A stretch of 64,000 nt of DNA from Acanthochlamys bracteata (Eukaryota > Streptophyta > Magnoliopsida > Pandanales > Velloziaceae). Shown in pieces: positions 34,974-47,951 of this stretch (its first letter is position 1; the number at the start of each line of letters is the position of its first letter). The DNA lies in assembly GCA_019914995.1 (NCBI GenBank), contig CM034145.1, positions 1,240,001 to 1,304,000 of the forward strand, written 5' to 3'. The position numbers were made by a program, and so were the translations under genes. The notes under the pieces are model-generated. The model had not been told where the DNA came from. It worked only from the letters and a program-made list of their open reading frames with translations, and searched no databases.

Positions 34974-37433
34974 ATGGGAATTGTTTCCTTTCTTGCTTTA
35001 TTCTTTCTTCTCCTTAATGGTGTTTCTTCATTCAGATTGATTCCTCAAAACTCTTGCTCCTCAAAGTTTCATGGTAATTTATTTCTTTTCTTGCTTTTTT
35101 TTTGTTTTGGTTATTTTTTCTTTTTTATTGATTAAGAATTAGTTATGCACTCTTTTCTTTTTATTTTATTATGATTATATTTCTGAGAGCTGTTATATGA
35201 TTATTAGCGATTAAGTGTATATTTGGCTAGATATATAATTTTTTTCACTTTAATTTTTTATTTTACGTATTTCAATAAAAAATTTTAAATATTCTATAAA
35301 CGTCTAAAATTTTATTATTATTTATTATTTTTTAGTCAAAAAAAGAGAGCTCGTTTAATTTTTTAAAATATATTTTTTTCAAAAAACTTTTTTTCAATTA
35401 AATTAGTTTGTGAGATAATTTCTTTTAAAAAATTAGTTTGTGAGAAGCTAGTTTTTCTTTTCATTCTTATTTGATTGAAAAGATTATTTCATTTTTGCTA
35501 TTTAGAAAATTAAAAATTTTAAAAGTTTAACCCAAAATGCTAAGATTTTATAAGTTTTATCATACAGGAAACTTTACACAAACTTAAATTTTATTTATTA
35601 TTCATATACTTTTGGTTGAGATATAAATGCAGGAAAAAAAAAAGCCAACAACTTGTAGTTTTCTTTTCACATCAATCCATGGTTAATTATAATTAAGTTT
35701 TTCTAAAATAAATTCTTGACATAATCTTATGAACTCATATGATTAAATAATTAAGAAAGAACATTATTTGGTCCACAAAATAAGTCCAAAAAAAAGTTTT
35801 CTTTAGAACATGCTTTCAAAAAGACATCACTCCCAAGTCCTAACCACCATTTGTAGGGCCTCTTCTTAAATTATTGGATTTTCAAAGGCACTAATTAATT
35901 TAAGATTTCCTAATTATAGCCTAATTACTCAAATGGTCTTTAGTTATATATTTCTTTTATTAAATAAGTAATTAATTATACAAATGGGCTATTTAACTTT
36001 TATTAAATTATTTTACTGAAACATTATCTTTTTAAAATTGCATTTAGTTTTTATAAAAATAATAAAATATATAGCACAATTTTTCCAAAAAAAAGAAAAT
36101 CTTTGTAGCGAGTTCTTGAGAGTGTGTTATTCATGCAGAAGAACACGGACACCTTAACAACTCCGGCGTCTATCTAATACTTCACCATCCAAGAAGCCCT
36201 TGTTCTCCGGCGACGACATCACCATTCGCCAACCTCCCGTTCTCTGAAATCTTCAAACACGATGAATCCCGCGCCGCTGCTCTCTCCGCCCGCGTCTCCG
36301 GCCACCACAACCAACACTCTCATCACAAGAAACCAACAATAACCCAGCCACCGGAAAAGACGTCGTCGTCAAACGTAGGCGTCCCACTTAACCCCGGCAC
36401 CTCGATCGGTGTTGGTAACTACGTGACTAAAATTGGCCTTGGAACTCCGGCGACCGACTACGTCATGGTAGTGGATACAGGCAGCTCGTTATCATGGCTG
36501 CAGTGCCGACCATGCCGTGTTTCATGCCACGCGCAAGTCGGCTCGATATTCAACCCTTCGGCTTCCCGGTCTTACCGTTCCGTCAGCTGCTCTACTCCGG
36601 AATGCACCGGTCTGCAAGACGCAACGTTGAACCCTTCCGGTTGCTCTAAGGCAAACGTTTGCATATACCAAGCAAGCTACGGCGATAGCTCGTTCTCTGT
36701 CGGATATCTAAGTAAAGACTCTTTAAGCCTCGGCGGACGACAAGTGTTGCCGGGTTTCGTGTACGGTTGCGGCCAAGATAACGAAGGACTCTTCGGACGA
36801 TCGGCGGGACTCATCGGCTTAGCGAAGAACAAGCTTTCTTTGTTGTCGCAACTCGGCTCTGGCACGTTCTCTTACTGCCTTCCGTCTCCCGGCGGAAGCA
36901 ACGGGTATCTCTCGTTGGGACCTTATAATCCTTCGCAGTTTTCTTCTTTCACCCCAATGGTGTCGAGCTCGCTCGACAACACGTTGTACTTCCTCAAATT
37001 AACAGCAATCACCGTCGCCGGAAAAGTGCTACCTATTTCGTCTTCCGCGTATTCGAGTACGCCGACGATTATCGATTCTGGAACTGTGATAACGCGGTTG
37101 CCAACTGATGTTTACAGCGGGTTAAGTAAATCTTTCGCCAGAGCTCTGTCGAAGTACAAGAGTGCGACGGCCTTCTCGATACTCGACACGTGTTACCGTG
37201 GAAGTTTTAAGGCGTTGTTAGTGCCGGAGGTAAGTTTGGTATTTGAAGGAGGTGCGGTACTGAAACTTGCGCCGAAGAATGTTATGATCGACGTCGACGA
37301 AAAGACGACTTGCCTCGCGTTTGCGGCTGCCGGACGGGTTGCGATCATCGGAAACCGGCAGCAGCAGACGTTTAAGGTTGTGTACGACGTAGCTAAGGCA
37401 AAGATTGGGTTCGCTCCTGGTGGTTGTACTTAG
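34974..37433 (+). CDS. Secreted A1-family aspartic protease (atypical plant type), tandem copy 1
   Basis: Two exons: 34974-35073 and 36139-37433 (donor CATG|GTAATT, acceptor ATGCAG), 464 aa. Exon 1 encodes a signal peptide (MGIVSFLALFFLLLNGVSSF). Exon 2 gives a propeptide with VYLILHHPRSPCSP and PFSEIFKHDESRAAAL, then the mature pepsin-like domain. Catalytic aspartates are in VVDTGSSLSW (Asp146) and IIDSGTVITRLP (Asp346). Family sequences YQASYGDSSFSVG, YGCGQDNEGLFGRSAGLIGL and AIIGNRQQQTF are present. The Cys-rich insert after the first active site and the absence of a plant-specific insert mark it as an atypical nepenthesin-like enzyme, probably apoplastic. It resembles the AED/At5g10770-type group, but I cannot fix the orthologue. 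TATA box at 34897. Confidence 0.92.
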
Positions 37434-38520
37434 TTAGCTAACTAATTAGTTAAGTTGAGATTAAAAAAGAAATTAATAGTCATCTTGTGATTAAGAAAAA
37501 AAATATTTTGCAATTAAATTGTGATGAAAAAGATTGGAAGGTTGTGAGTGATTTAGACGGGAAACAATTTGAAGAAATGTAAATTAAATAAGAAAAATGG
37601 CGTTGTTTTTCATGTGAATGACAAAAGTTATCTTGCAAAATTTGGATTTCTTGTTAAAAGGAATCGTGTACAACTATTATTAATGAACTTGTTATATTGT
37701 GGAAATTATATAAGGTATTATCTATCACTGAAACGGTGCATTTTTTGGAGTGTTTTTTTTTAAATAATTTTTTAAAAATAAACTAAAAAGAACAGATTCT
37801 ATAAAATATTTTTAAAATATTTTTTATTTAAAAACATCTTCATATTTTTAATAAAAAAATAACTTTCGGACACACTAATCAAATTATCTATTAGCTAAAA
37901 GTTTAGATGGAGTAACGACTGCTGGCCCATGGTTCCTTATTGGGTGTTGGCCCACTACAAATTCTTGGGGCCGAATAAACTTTATTAAGGTATTTGTTTT
38001 CTGGCAATTTCGGTTACTCTTTATGTTTGTGGACAGTTGGTTTCAGATTTTGCCTTCTAACCCTTTTTGGTTATGAAACTCTCACCATGCTTGAATTTAA
38101 TATAGCAGTAGTTACATATAGATTATGGATCAAATTTAAACATATATAATAAATACTAATTAAAATATATTACTAAAAATAATTAATACTTACAATTTGA
38201 TATCAAGTTTCAAATAAAAAAATATCATATAATTTTTTACAAAAACATATTTACTATTATATAATCAAGATTTAATATTTTATTTTGAAATTTATTAATA
38301 TTGTTATAAATAAATATTTACTATTTACGTTTCTCAATACACACTCAGAAACTGTTATTTATAACGTTTTTTATTTCTAAAAAAATAATATGATACAAAT
38401 ATTTGGTCAAAATAAAGTACAAAATTTTTTTAAAGAATAGAGAAAAAATTAGCATGAGACTCTTAATAAAAAAAAAGAAAATTTTGAATCTCACTCTCAA
38501 TTTTTTTATAGATTGCAATA
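37434..38520. other. Intergenic region between the tandem proteases
   Basis: It holds the 3' UTR of copy 1 and the promoter of copy 2. AT-rich with family A-like tracts near 37750-37850. No gene is recognised. Confidence 0.45.
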
Positions 38521-40604
38521 ATGAGATTGATTTTCATTCTTATTATCTTCTTTTTTTTCCTCAATGAAGTTTCACCGATCAAAATCGGGGAGGACTTTTT
38601 CTCCAAAGTTCATGGTAATTTAACTTTCCATTTCTTGTTTTCATTATCTTCATAATATATCTATATTTTCTTTGGCATCATTTTTTGTTATAATATTGTA
38701 GTGATACTATTTGATATTATAATATTGTAGTTATTTATCTTCCAAACTATTTCAGAGATCAAAAGTTGATACAAGATGTTTGCAAAGTTTGTAGCTGAGC
38801 CACCTACATAAATTAAGAAAAAAAAATTTCTATAGTCATGCTTTATATTTTTCTAAAAATTATAAAAATTTAATATATAAACCAATCTAATAATATATAT
38901 ATATAATTATCTGATTTTTTTTATCGAATTATTATGATCAGAGGTATTTGTAAGTATATAAAATAAAATTTGAAATAAAAAATATATTATTATTTAAAAA
39001 TAAAATTTAATTTTTATTAAACAACAATAACAAATAATAATATAATTTTAAAATGTAAATTATTTTTTATTTTTAAATTGCTAAATGAAATCTTAATCAA
39101 ACGATTAGAACGTGGAGAGCAAATTAGTCAATGTTTTTTACAATACGCGATAAATTTTGAAAGGAAGTATAGGAGTTCGCTCTATATCTCTAATTATAAA
39201 TATTTATATATAGACTCTTAAAATTATAATTTTCAAATTTCATATCCCCTCAAATTTTGCTTACTGCAAGACTTGCTGACCTTTCTACATGCAGAAGACC
39301 AGCGCCACCACTTCAACCTCTCCGTCTTCAACTTGGCCATTGAAAATCTCTTAAACCCTTCTTCTCCGGCGAGCCGCGCTAGTCTACGTGCCTCGTTCTC
39401 CGATGTCTTCAAACAAGACGAAGCCCGTGTCGCCGCATTAACGTTCCGCCTGACAAGCTCGCGCAATCAGTCTTCCCTCAATCTCTTGATCAACACTGCA
39501 AAGCACCAGCAACAACTCATATCTTTATCCGACGCCAATAACGGCAACGGCGACTTAATTCAGATACGTCCGTCTTACGGTTCCGGAAACTTTATGACAA
39601 CAATAAGTCTCGGAACTCCGGCAACCAACTACAGTATGATCGTTGACACAGGCAGTTCTCTTACATGGCTCCAGTGCCAACCTTGTAAAATTTCATGCTA
39701 CGAACAAGCCCATCCAATCTTCGATCCTTCTGCATCGAAGACGTATCGCTCGATTGGGTGCTATTCGCCTGAATGCAACCATCTATCGAAGGCAACGTTG
39801 AGTCCTAACGGTTGTTCGAAATCTAAAGCTTGCATTTATCAAGCTACGTACGGAGACAGCTCGTACTCCGCCGGGTACCTTAGTCGCGACACCTTGACTC
39901 TTGCTAGCAAGAAACTGCTGCCGGATTTCGTCTTTGGTTGCGGTAACAACAACCAAGGGATCTTCGGTTTGACGGCAGGAATCATCGGTCTGGCTAGAAA
40001 CAAGTTGTCGCTTTCATCGCAGTTGATTTCCAGCGCATTTACGTACTGCCTTCCGTCACCCGGTGGGAACAACGGGTTTCTTAACTTCGGTAAGTACAAT
40101 ACTTCGGAGTTTTCTGCGTTCACTCCTATGGTGCCCGGAACGTTCGACAACACTCTATACTACTTAAGACTTGTAGCGATCACCGTGGCCGCAAAACCAA
40201 TCCCTGTTCCTTCAACGGCTTACTGGAAAACTCCGATGATTATCGATTCAGGCACTGTTGTGACACGGCTTCCGACGAACGTCTACAGAGTCTTCACTGA
40301 TGTGTTTGTAAGAGCAATGACAGAGTACAAACGAGCTCCGTCGTTCTCGATACTGCAAACTTGCTTTGAAGGAACTTTTAAAGAAATGAAGGTGCCTGAG
40401 GTTGAGTTTGCGTTTAGTGGAGGAGCTACGGTGAAGATTCCGACGAGTAATGTTATGGTTGATGTTACGGAAGTGACTACGTGTCTTGCGTTTGCTGAGG
40501 CCGGAAGGCTGGCGATCATCGGAAACTGGCAGCACCAAACTTTTCGGGTTGTTTACGATATCGCGAACGCGAAGATCGGGTTCGGTTACGGTGGTTGCAG
40601 TTGA
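38521..40604 (+). CDS. Secreted A1-family aspartic protease, tandem copy 2
   Basis: Two exons, 38521-38614 and 39295-40604, split at the same point and phase as copy 1 (CATG|GTAATT, ATGCAG), giving 467 aa. Exon 1 is a signal peptide (MRLIFILIIFFFFLNEVSP). Catalytic sites are IVDTGSSLTW (Asp149) and IIDSGTVVTRLP (Asp349). YQATYGDSSYSAGYLSRDTL, VFGCGNNNQGIFGLTAGIIG and AIIGNWQHQTF align with copy 1. The propeptide differs. It lacks the HHPRSPCSP motif and reads FNLSVFNLAIENLLNPSSPA, then SFSDVFKQDEARVAAL. The shared intron position and adjacency indicate tandem duplication, and the divergence suggests it is not recent. The two may differ in activation or expression. Confidence 0.92.
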
Positions 40605-43600
40605 GATAAACGGAGATGGCCGGAGTTAGAAGACATGGACTTGAACTGTACGGTTATGTTCTTGTTTTTTTTTTATACTGTTGTTGTGATAGATTAAAAA
40701 ATCAATAACCATTCAAAATAAGTTTTTAATTTTGTTTTGGACCAGATTCTACTTAAATAATTGTGATTTGTCGAATTTATAAAAAAAATAATAAATAGAA
40801 TCGTGCTTAATTAGAGAATTGAGCCCCTAAATTAAATTAAATTCAGACAAAAAAAAAGATATAATAATGTCTGAGTGGGAAAATACGCTAACTATTTGAT
40901 TAGATTCAGATTATAACAGAGTGATAAAAGATTGAGCGGTTATTTGATGTTGTTTATAAGGTATTTTTATTATTTTGTTTCATTTTATATTTTTAAATAA
41001 ATTTCATTATATTTTATATATATTATTTATATTATAATATTATTTATTTTTATTATTTATTTGACGTAAAATTTTTTTAAATATACTCTATTTTATAAAA
41101 ATTCTATTTTATAAATATTTTTTAATAAGTTGAGTTCGAACAAAAGTGAGCAATTAATTTGGTAATTGAACTAACAATCTGATATTAAGTTAGAACCAAA
41201 TTGCATCTTAATTCAAATATTTAAATAATGTTTTAATAATTTTATATCGATAGAAGCGCGAAAAAATATATTGATAAATAGAGATATTAATTTTTAAATA
41301 GCTAATAATTATTTTTAAAATAATTTGAGTATATAAAAGATGGTTAAAAGATTATTTTAAATGATAACAAAAATAATTATAATGAAGCAGAAAACAGAAG
41401 CACTTTGAATTTTGTCCCAAAACTAGACAAAAAAAAAGTTAACAAGGCAAATGGCAATTTCTTGCAGTTGTTTTCTTTCAATTTAGAGATTTTTGGTTTT
41501 TCATTATGAAAAAAATTTATTATTAAATAATATAATAATATTTTTATTTTAATAAATATTTTCAGAGTGGTTCAGTATTGCTTAAAATAAAAAATTATGT
41601 TATATATATAATATAATTTATGTTGTTATGTTAATAAAGATTTATTAAAAAAAAAAAAAAAACTTTTCTGATTAATGTCAAATTATATGCACTTTACCAG
41701 TTGTGCTGGTAATTGCTTTTGCTGAGGCCATACTTGTATTGATGAGCTAAGTAAAGCAATTAGGTAGCTATTTTTTTCTTAGTTGACTTCAACTGTTGCT
41801 GATTAACACTAATTAACCTTTTTGCTTTTGTTAATGTTTTTGACTATTGAAGGGCATATGTTGAGAAATTTTTTTTTCATATTTTTTAATAAAATTTTAA
41901 AATATTATAATAATTTTCTTAAAAATAAAATATAAAAAAATTTTACATTATAAAATGTTTTAGTTATTTTTATTATTTTTTAAATTAAAAAAAATTATTT
42001 TTAAAATATTTTTCTTTTCGATTTTTTTATTAAACACTCCTAAATATCTCCCAAAAAATGCATGTGTTTTGGATGAAATTTAGGATTGTTCAAAATAAAA
42101 AAAAATTTTAACTAAAATTTACTCTAAGATACTTTAAAAATAAATATATTTTTAAATTTAAAATAATAAATATATATAAGATTATATAATATATCATTTA
42201 TTTGCATTTTAAAAATTTTATAAATACTATAAAATTTTATCAATTAACAATTAGTAGTAATATAAATATTGCCGCATACTTTCTTGGTACATTGTTGTGG
42301 TGCCTCTAACTACGTGTTTCAATCGATGGAAACGCTAATTTTTGATATCATAGTTTTGATGAGTTCATACATAGTAATACTATAATTTTCACTTCTATTG
42401 AAGTTTTATTTTTTTATTTTCATACTTTAGTTTTTACTTTAAAATATAATTAAAACACAAAATTTAAACTCTATTTTTAATATTTAAAAATTAAATTAAA
42501 TTCCATTTCTAACTAAAACACAGTATAAAAGTCAAGTCAGAAAAAAAGAGAGAAAGAAAATCTAAGCATTTAATTTCCTTCAATTCCTATCATAGCTTCC
42601 TGAGTATTTTAAGCATGCGTCTGAAATTACGTTTTAAATACTTTTTCAGTTTTTATTTTATATTTTTAATATATATTTTATAAGTATTTAAAAATTTTAA
42701 AAATATAGAAAAATAATACATAATAATATTTTTTATTACATATTTTTATTAATTAAATAAAAAAATAAAACTCATTTAAAAAAATATTTTCTATTTTAAA
42801 AATTTTATTTCATAAGCACTATCATAGCTTTCTATTAACAACTGATTAAAAATAATAAGTTATGATAGCAAATTCTAATTTGAGATTAGGATCTTGATAA
42901 ATAATGTTTATGTACTACGACAAAAACATGAATTACTCTAGTTGTGGTCTTATGACGCAAAATATTGACTTTCTGAAATTTAATTTTTCAGAAATATAAT
43001 TTTTTAATAGTAATTTATGTAGAGTGAATAATTATAAAAGAACTTAAAAAATATTCCAAAAGTAATTTTTTAGTCTAAAATGGTTATTTAATATAAAAAA
43101 GCAAACTCTAAATAGAACTTAAAAATGTCTAAAATTGAATTAAATTCAACAAGTATTTAATCTTTTTGAAGTAAAACATAATTTTTGTTTAAAGTAAAAT
43201 ATTTTTGTTTTAAGAAAATTAAAAAAACATCCCACTAACGCCCTTTTTTGAAATAAAGGGTTTGTTTCAATAGGGTGTTGTTTTTCTTAAGTTGAAGCTA
43301 GAAAGTTTACCATTTCTTTTAAGCAGAAGTTTTGGAAAAAAATATGTATATCTGATTCAGAAATATAATTTAAGAGATTAAAATAATTAAAATTTTGACA
43401 ATAGTTAAACTGTTTATATTACTAAAGGTAAAAGCTTTTTTTTATGTAGATGAAGAAAACTAAAAAAGTTAAAAACATGTAATACTTAAAACTTCTTACA
43501 AATTTTTTTCAATCTGCAATTCATTCAAAAACTCTATGAAAATATATCAAATTAATTAATCAAAAGCTGCTAATAAAAAAAGCACTTTACAATAATTAAG

Positions 43601-45390
43601 CTTTTAATCTGACAATGCAAATAGCATTTTTAGAAGTATAATAACTATTTTTAAATAGGCAATATGAGAACTATTCTACTAATATAATTTTATAATTATT
43701 AAGACGAATATATTTTAATTAGAATTAATAAAATCCTGTCTAATAATATCTATAGTTTTAAACTTCAAAAAATTTAAATAGTGCAAATTTTTTAAAAAAA
43801 AATTAAAAAAAAAGAGTTAGAAAAAACATAATTAATGTCAAACAGCTACGAGATCTAAAGACCTAAAGCCACCGAGGAAAGCTGAAAACGACAAAATTAG
43901 GAAAAATGACAAATTTAACCCTACAAATTAGCTATTATTTTTTTTCTTAAGTCGGTGCTATTTTTTTTTTCTTCTTTTTTTTTTTTTTCTTTCTGTGTCG
44001 GCTTCAAAAGTTTTATTATTTTTTATTTAATCAAATTTTTATATGAATATTTTTTGGGTGACGTTTTAAGTGTATTTAAAATAAAGTTTTAAAAATAAAC
44101 TTAAAACAATTTAAATTATTAGTTTCTAAATAAATTATATAATTTAAAAAATATTTTTGAAATAAAATTAACTACTGCTAAACTGTGTCTATATATACAA
44201 CCGCCTCAAAAGTAGATTTGTTTTCTCTTATGGGTCCCACTTATCGTACGTGTTTATTGATTTCATCAAATTGTACATTCTAGAATTTATTAATTTCTTT
44301 CAATAATCAAGTTTAGATAAAGAAGAAGAAATTTTTTTCTATTATTATATTATAAAAAATAAATAGAGTTAAAATAACTATTTCATTAATCTATTCTGTC
44401 CATTGAAATTTATTTGTTTATTTTAATCAATTATCAGAATAAATAAAGCATATCTAGTTTGTATTAAAACGAAATAAAGTTAGTTTAATACCATATAATC
44501 ATGTTTTTTATTGCTTTCTTTTTCAAAATTTTAACTTTTAACTCGTTAATGTCGGTGTTGATTTTTAACTTCTCAACTTAAAAAGTATATCAATATTTTA
44601 TTAACCATATGTTGAAAGTGTGTTCTTTCCTTAAAAAATTATTTTACAATAAAATATAAACATAAAGTTTTAAAGAAAAACATATAACTCTTACTTAAAA
44701 CAAATTTCTTCTGATAACTTTGTGCTAATTTATCAATCCATCAAATTTATTTTTTTAAACTCATTTTAATATAAAAAATTCTTATTAAAAATTATAAAAT
44801 TTACTTACAATACAAATAAATATAAAAAATTTGTAAATATTTTAATTTTAATTTAAATTCATTTAAAAAATAAATTTATTTCAAAGTAAATACAAAGTTT
44901 TGCAAAGTTGATTCTCCATCACATTCTAACTTTGCTGCTATAGAAAACATGTGGAGCCCCTACTAATATTCTTGATATTGTTGAACCTAAAATATATAAT
45001 TAGTCCCCACAACAAAAAGACCCAATAGATGAATGATTGATTTTTGTCAGCACAGTATCACTGTGAGATAAATTTTTGACAAAAAATAATTGTTTACAAA
45101 CACTATACTCAACACTATGAGAAGGAATCCAATGCATGATTGTAGTTTAATTGTTTTTACTTAAGTAATAATCTTGGGTGAATTTTTTTTAACTTATGAT
45201 GATTGACGTCTTTGTAAGCAATTAGTGCGTATTTACTAACATCTCAAACTTTTTTAAAAATAATTTTTAATATAAAATAAATAAAAATTTAAAATAAAAG
45301 TTTAATTAGAAAATTTAAAATGTAATTTTAAAACTTTTTATTATTATTTAATTTTTATTTAAAAATCTCCAAAAACATGCCCTTAAATGA
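40605..45390. other. Long AT-rich intergenic region with repeat copies
   Basis: No gene is recognised in nearly 5 kb. The DNA is A/T tracts with stops in every frame. Family A-like copies occur at about 40950-41115, 41868-42055 and 42614-42835. A long T run lies at 43950-43990. AAGCTT-type words at 43300-43620 may be another decayed element. Confidence 0.5.
42614..42835 (+). repeat. Family A MITE-like copy
   Basis: It starts near GCGTCTGAAATTACG and ends TTTTATTTCATAAGCACTA, with the ordered A/T blocks of the family between. Confidence 0.5.
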
Positions 45391-45615
45391 TGCATGTCTG
45401 AAATGCTTTCAAAATTTTTTATTTTAATTTTAATTTTCTATTTTTTAATAAATATTTTGTAATATTTTATAAATTTTTAAAAAAATTATAAAAGTACAAA
45501 AGATATTATATTATAGTTCTTATTAATATTTATTAAATAAAAAATAAATTCCATTTTAAATTTTTTTAAAATAATATATATTTAAAAAAGAAGTTTTTTA
45601 AAGCACTCTCAATTG
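45391..45615 (+). repeat. Family A MITE-like copy
   Basis: It starts near TGCATGTCTGAAATGC and ends TTTTAAAGCACTCTCAATTG. The internal order of A/T blocks matches family A, with deletions. Confidence 0.45.
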
Positions 45616-46281
45616 TACCTTACTGCTGTTTGTAAAGAGAGGACAACTACGAGAACGACCCCGACAACAACAACAGCAAGAGGATTAAATTCAATCCAAC
45701 TGTTTTCATTTAATTTCAAACCAAAAATTTTGTTTTGTCAATTTATAACAGTTGCTATCCCACGTTCATCCACTCAGAAAAAAAAAAGAGAAATAAAAAA
45801 TTTATAATATAAGGAAGGTGGGTAATTTCATAATAAAATATGAACAACAGGATCAAAAAGTTTCAATCTTTATTACATGATCATGATTTATATCAAAGCA
45901 ATAGCAAAGCAAATGAAAATAATAAAAAATGTAAAGAAAGAAAGAAGGAAGGCAGCAATAGAGTATTAGGTATATGATAGGACAGCTCCCTAGAAACTCT
46001 CTCTCTCTTCTTCTCTCCTCTCTCTTGTTTGTATGTGTTGTGTTGCTGTTGATGCATGTACATGACTGCCGTGGGTGGAGAACCTGATGCCCTTTGATGT
46101 GTGAGTGGGTGGTCTTGTGCTTTTCTTAATCTTCTCTCAGATAAAAATCTCATCTTTTTCATTTCTTCTCTTCATCTCCTCACAAAGACTCCATTTTTCT
46201 TCAGCTTCTTGTTTTTCTCTTAGCTAGATTTGAAGAAGAGACTCTATAAGGAAAAAGATTCTTGATTGGTTGGAGGTATAG

Positions 46282-47679
46282 GTAAGCTTTACCAAGAAGA
46301 AGAGGAAGATGGTGTTGAAAGTTTTGGTGTGATTTCATGGTTTTTTCCTCTTTCTTGAAACGGGTTTCTTTCTTGGTTCTTCTCTTTGATTTTTGACGGT
46401 GGTTTGATTTTCTTCTTCTCTAATAAAAAATTTCATAGTTTTCATCTCTAGCTAGCTCCTTGCTTTCGCCTTCGCAAGAGTTTGATTTTCCTTTTGGTTT
46501 CTCTTGACTAGATATATAACTCTAGTAAGAAGAAACTCTTGAGATCTTTCCCTCACAAAATCTCAAGAGAATAGCTAGCTTTAAGTGGTTCTTGATTTGT
46601 TTGACCTATGTCTTGTCAGAAATAGAACAAGAAGAAGGGGAAGATGAAATCTTTGGTAGATTTTACGGCTTCTTTCCTCTTTCTCTATCTGGGTTCTTGT
46701 TTTTGGTTCTTGATTGGTGTTCTTGGAAGTTCGTGAATTTTTCTTTCAGTGGAAAGGAAGTTGATGGGATTTTTTGCGTGTGGTATAGCTCTCCCTACGT
46801 AGCTAATTTTTGTTTCAAGTTCGACTCTCTCTATATTTTTTGTTTGTGTTTTGGATCTAAAAGAGGTTAGGAGTTTGTTGCTAGATTTCATCTCGTAGAT
46901 TTGAATAACAGGAGTTCTCTACCATTCTTGGAACTCATTTCAAAAAGTCTTTCCCTAGTACATCTCTACTGCTGTTCAAGTTGATTTTTTATCTTTTCGG
47001 TTCTATGATTTTCTCTAGAATTCTCAAAAACCAAATCTTGCTATTTCGTCACTGTTTGGAGATTGTTTTCATCTGTAGGTTTTGTCATGAGTTACTTTCT
47101 TCTCAAACCCAGGTTAAAATTAAAACACAATTCAATCTTTCTTCAAAATCTTGCCATGAGTTTGGTTTGCGTCTTTCATTCAACGTCGTTAGCAGCTAGA
47201 AATAATCTCCCAAAAACTTCTTATTGTTTTTGGTAGAACATCCAACTAATCTCTTTGTTTTCTGGAGATGTGAGATATTATTTCATGTGGTTGGCTTTCT
47301 TTCGAAGTGTTTCTGCTTCTGTTTCATCTTTAATCTTTCAGATGTTCTCAAAATCTCTATCTTGTTTTTATTTTCCTCGTAGATCTACAAATTTCTTTCT
47401 TGGTTAGCTGCATAAAATGATAGTTTCTGGAAGTTTCTTCTCATCCCGCTAAGGGTTTCCTGTTCCTTTGATTCAGAGCAGTTTCGATTTAGATTTTTAT
47501 GGATTCTCATTCATGAGAACCAAAGCCTTCTCAAAATTCAAGTCTTGGCTTACATAAAATCATATCCAAGAGCTCTCTACCTGTTTTGTTTCATGTTTTC
47601 CTGTTTTCTTTTTGTTTTAAGGATAAACACTTTTTTCCCCCTTCCCACTAATATAAAGCTATAATCTTTTAATTGGCAG
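46282..47679 (+). other. 5' UTR intron of the HAP8-like gene
   Basis: The donor ATAG|GTAAGC at 46281/46282 and acceptor TTGGCAG at 47679 frame a 1.4-kb T-rich intron in the leader. The upstream leader exon lies about 46100-46281, next to a CT-rich tract (45995-46027). The next exon (from 47680) has no ATG before 47820. Confidence 0.55.
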
Positions 47680-47761
47680 GCATCAAATCAACTGAAGAGT
47701 CGCCAAAAAGCTTTGATCTTTTTCTTTCCCCTTGTTGGGAGGTGTTGATTCAAGCACGAAA

Positions 47762-47787
47762 CCCCTTTTAAACTCCTCTGAAAGGGG
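47762..47787 (+). promoter_or_regulatory. Predicted leader hairpin upstream of the HAP8 uORF
   Basis: CCCCTTT (47762-47768) pairs perfectly with AAAGGGG (47781-47787) around a 12-nt loop. It lies 33 nt upstream of the uORF AUG in the spliced leader. A function is conjecture. Confidence 0.35.
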
Positions 47788-47819
47788 ATTAGTATTTCTG
47801 TGATTTCAAGATTTTGGTT

Positions 47820-47951
47820 ATGCTGAAGGCCAAGCAGCTCAAGTGGAGGAAGAAGCCCAGTTGCAGTAGAGCAGCAGTTGGGCTACTGTTGAGAAGTGGT
47901 GGGGGAAGAACAATAGAGACAGCAGGCTTTCAATCAGATGTTATCCACTGA
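47820..47951 (+). CDS. Upstream ORF (43 aa) overlapping the HAP8-like start codon
   Basis: It is the first AUG in the inferred spliced leader. It encodes 43 residues beginning MLKAKQLKWRKKPSC and ending FQSDVIH, with stop TGA at 47949-47951. It ends 14 nt past the main ATG at 47938 in a different frame, so ribosomes translating it cannot simply reinitiate downstream at that ATG. Its AUG has G at -3, a better context than the main ATG (C at -3). The peptide is basic at the N terminus and Gly/Arg-rich in the middle. It may be a conserved-peptide uORF, but I do not recall a matching group. Confidence 0.55.
   Translation: MLKAKQLKWRKKPSCSRAAVGLLLRSGGGRTIETAGFQSDVIH

Noticed and set aside
45995-46027. 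CT-rich microsatellite near the HAP8 transcription start
   Set aside because: Pyrimidine tracts are common at plant promoters and leaders. Nothing more specific is visible.
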